Assembly: GCA_965220985.1 (NCBI GenBank)
Contig: OZ244854.1
Coordinates: 2,604,001-2,668,000 of the forward strand
DNA length: 64,000 nt
Direction: 5' to 3'
Source: JAPPHA01 sp965220985
Lineage (GTDB): Bacteria > Pseudomonadota > Alphaproteobacteria > Rhodobacterales > Rhodobacteraceae
The notes beneath the pieces are model-generated. The model did no database searches. It had not been told where the DNA came from and was given only the letters and a program-made list of their open reading frames with translations. How positions within the stretch are numbered: position 1 is the first letter of the stretch; each line of letters starts with the position of its first letter. Positions 62,670 through 64,000 of the stretch are shown in pieces. The position numbers and the translations under genes were made by a program.

Positions 62670-63596
62670 TCAAGCCTTGGGGTGAGCTGATCGGTAGACA
62701 TCCATCAAGCGGGTCTGATCGACCGCGGTATAGATCTGGGTCGTTGACAATGATGCGTGTCCGAGCAGTTCCTGGATGGTCCGCAAGTCGCCGCCCGCTG
62801 CCAGCAGATGGGTCGCGAATGCGTGGCGCATGGCGTGCGGCGTGGTGCCGGCCGGCAGACCGAGTTGCAGGCGCGCGCGCTCGATCGCCATACGCGCGAT
62901 TCTCGGGTTGAGAGGTCCGCCGCGCACCCCGACGAACAACGGACTTGCCGCCCCGAGATCGAACGGACAGACTTCGAGATAGGCATCGACCGCTTCGCGT
63001 ACGGTCGCCATCACCGGAACGAGGCGCTGTCGGCCTCCCTTGCCGGTGATCCTGAGCATCTCTCGCAACGGAGCATCCTGCCGTTTCAGGGCAAGCGCTT
63101 CCGACAGCCGCAAGCCGCAACCGTAGAGCAGCGTGACAAGGGCCGTGTCCCGCGCGCCGACCCAAGGCGTCGAGGCCTGGGTCTCGACGGTTGCCATCAG
63201 CGACTTCGCGTCCTTTGGGGACATGGCCCGTGGGAGCCCGACGGCGAATTTGGGCGTCCGAGTCGAAAGGACTGCCGGCGCCTCGATTCCCTCGTTGTCG
63301 CCGAGCCAGCGGAAGAACGACTTGACCGAGGAGAGCGACCGCGCGAGCGATCGAGCCGAGACGCCGCGCGCGCGTTCGTGCGACATCCATGCTCTCATGT
63401 CGGTTCGGTCGATCTGCCCGAGGTCACGCGGGGCGACGACTTCGTCAAGATGTTCGTCGAGAAACTCGAGAAACCCGCAAACGTCGCGGCGGTAGGCGGT
63501 GATCGTGTTCTCTGAGCGGCCGCTGACGGCAGACTGGGCGTTCAACCAGCGCGTGACCATCGCGGCTGACGATGGTTCACTCACGCATGCAGCCAT
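62670..63596 (-). CDS. xerC: Site-specific tyrosine recombinase XerC
   Basis: 308 residues. N-terminal SAM-like core-binding domain (about 12-110) and catalytic domain with Arg in YGCGLRLSEALAL (about 174-186), Lys in GKGGRQRLVPV, HAMRHAFATHLL (His-x-x-Arg, about 263-274), GHASLSTTQIY (His and nucleophile Tyr, about 288-298). With XerD it resolves chromosome dimers at dif. The DUF484 gene overlaps its start by 16 bases, the same arrangement as in other proteobacteria, so this is the housekeeping xerC and not a phage integrase. Confidence 0.9.
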   Translation of the reverse strand: MAACVSEPSSAAMVTRWLNAQSAVSGRSENTITAYRRDVCGFLEFLDEHLDEVVAPRDLGQIDRTDMRAWMSHERARGVSARSLARSLSSVKSFFRWLGDNEGIEAPAVLSTRTPKFAVGLPRAMSPKDAKSLMATVETQASTPWVGARDTALVTLLYGCGLRLSEALALKRQDAPLREMLRITGKGGRQRLVPVMATVREAVDAYLEVCPFDLGAASPLFVGVRGGPLNPRIARMAIERARLQLGLPAGTTPHAMRHAFATHLLAAGGDLRTIQELLGHASLSTTQIYTAVDQTRLMDVYRSAHPKA

Positions 63597-64000
63597 TTTT
63601 GGAACATTCGCCCGAGAACCTGGCCGAGGAAGTCCAACAGATCCGGCTTCAGGCTGGGCACGAACTGTTCGGGATTGTTGGAACCGAGCAGGACCATCGC
63701 TTGCGGCCCCGTCTTGCCCGCATCGATTCTGAGCACGGCCTCGGAGTGCACGCGACGCTCCACCTCGCCGTAAACCATCGGGTCCGCCTGACTGATCCGC
63801 CGCAGGACAACTGACCGCGCCGTCGCCATGCTCTCGGTTGCGACATAGCGATCAATGGCGCCCGGTTCGAGAATCATCACTGGCGGCTCGGCCTTGGTGC
63901 GGCTCGAGACCTCGCCCGCTTCGAGGCAGAGGCGAACCTCGGCCACGTTCAGAATCTCCCTGAACTCGCAGTTGGCGATGGCGACGAACGAATTCCAGTC
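63581..64000 (-). CDS. DUF484 family protein (3' part, cut by window end)
   Basis: About 139 C-terminal residues are visible; the 5' part is beyond the right edge. The frame is open to the last base: upstream of VAEVRLCLEAGEV it reads DWNSFVAIANCEFREILN. The end (VLLGSNNPEQFVPSLKPDLLDFLGQVLGRMF split) is the typical GAF-like DUF484 tail, with GS.D..RF/F replaced by GSNNPEQF. It is found upstream of xerC in many proteobacteria; function unknown. Confidence 0.82.
   Translation of the reverse strand, partial: DWNSFVAIANCEFREILNVAEVRLCLEAGEVSSRTKAEPPVMILEPGAIDRYVATESMATARSVVLRRISQADPMVYGEVERRVHSEAVLRIDAGKTGPQAMVLLGSNNPEQFVPSLKPDLLDFLGQVLGRMFQKWLHA

Noticed and set aside
62670..63596. Tyrosine recombinase as a phage or island integrase
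   Set aside because: Length, sequence and the overlapping DUF484 gene identify it as chromosomal xerC.

Overview
The window reads as chromosomal DNA of a GC-rich alphaproteobacterium, most likely a marine Rhodobacterales/roseobacter-type member. The clearest signs are the core block murA - DUF2948 - hisD - UPF0262 - low-molecular-weight phosphatase - infA - maf - RNase E/G - tRNA-Phe, the DUF484-xerC pair, a phosphatidylcholine synthase, a sorbitol dehydrogenase very like Rhodobacter SmoS, and many secondary transporters of the TTT, TAXI-TRAP and ABC classes. No strain can be named from sequence alone.

Left part (1-18.1 kb) is catabolic. It holds a TctCBA tricarboxylate-type transporter, a divergent TetR/hydrolase pair, a divergent AraC/PhyH dioxygenase pair followed by a divergent PanB-like protein, and a polyol locus. 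The polyol locus contains a SmoS-like dehydrogenase, a LacI regulator, a tagatose-type PfkB kinase, a GatZ/KbaZ-like protein, a Gfo/Idh oxidoreductase and a CUT1 ABC transporter. It fits uptake of a hexitol such as galactitol, oxidation to tagatose, phosphorylation and epimerisation to fructose 6-phosphate. A Phd-type antitoxin with a wrecked PIN toxin closes this part.

The middle part (18.9-41.3 kb) has an enamidase-like amidohydrolase and small hydrolases beside a glycine-betaine-type ABC transporter. A low-GC DUF429 gene and an IS1380 scrap follow. Next is a sulfate-ester neighbourhood: a P450, a TAXI-TRAP transporter and an arylsulfotransferase-like propeller form one probable operon. A TetR regulator and a PAPS sulfotransferase follow. 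A convergent operon encodes an SdsA-type alkylsulfatase, a GST and a GMC oxidoreductase. A 17-base operator-like sequence is shared (14/17) by the promoters of the two divergent arms and suggests one TetR regulon.

A three-gene restriction-modification-like island (41.5-46.3 kb) sits against tRNA-Phe. It has two methyltransferase subunits and a GIY-YIG/SF2 helicase. Right of it lies the housekeeping block listed above, then tRNA-Thr overlapping truA, an orphan AbiEi-like antitoxin, ileS, a self-sufficient cobalamin reductive dehalogenase fused to its own reductase, pcs, xerC and a partial DUF484 gene.

One pattern recurs: all four substrate-binding-protein genes are followed, 11-18 bases after the stop codon, by a perfect 10-12 bp stem-loop.
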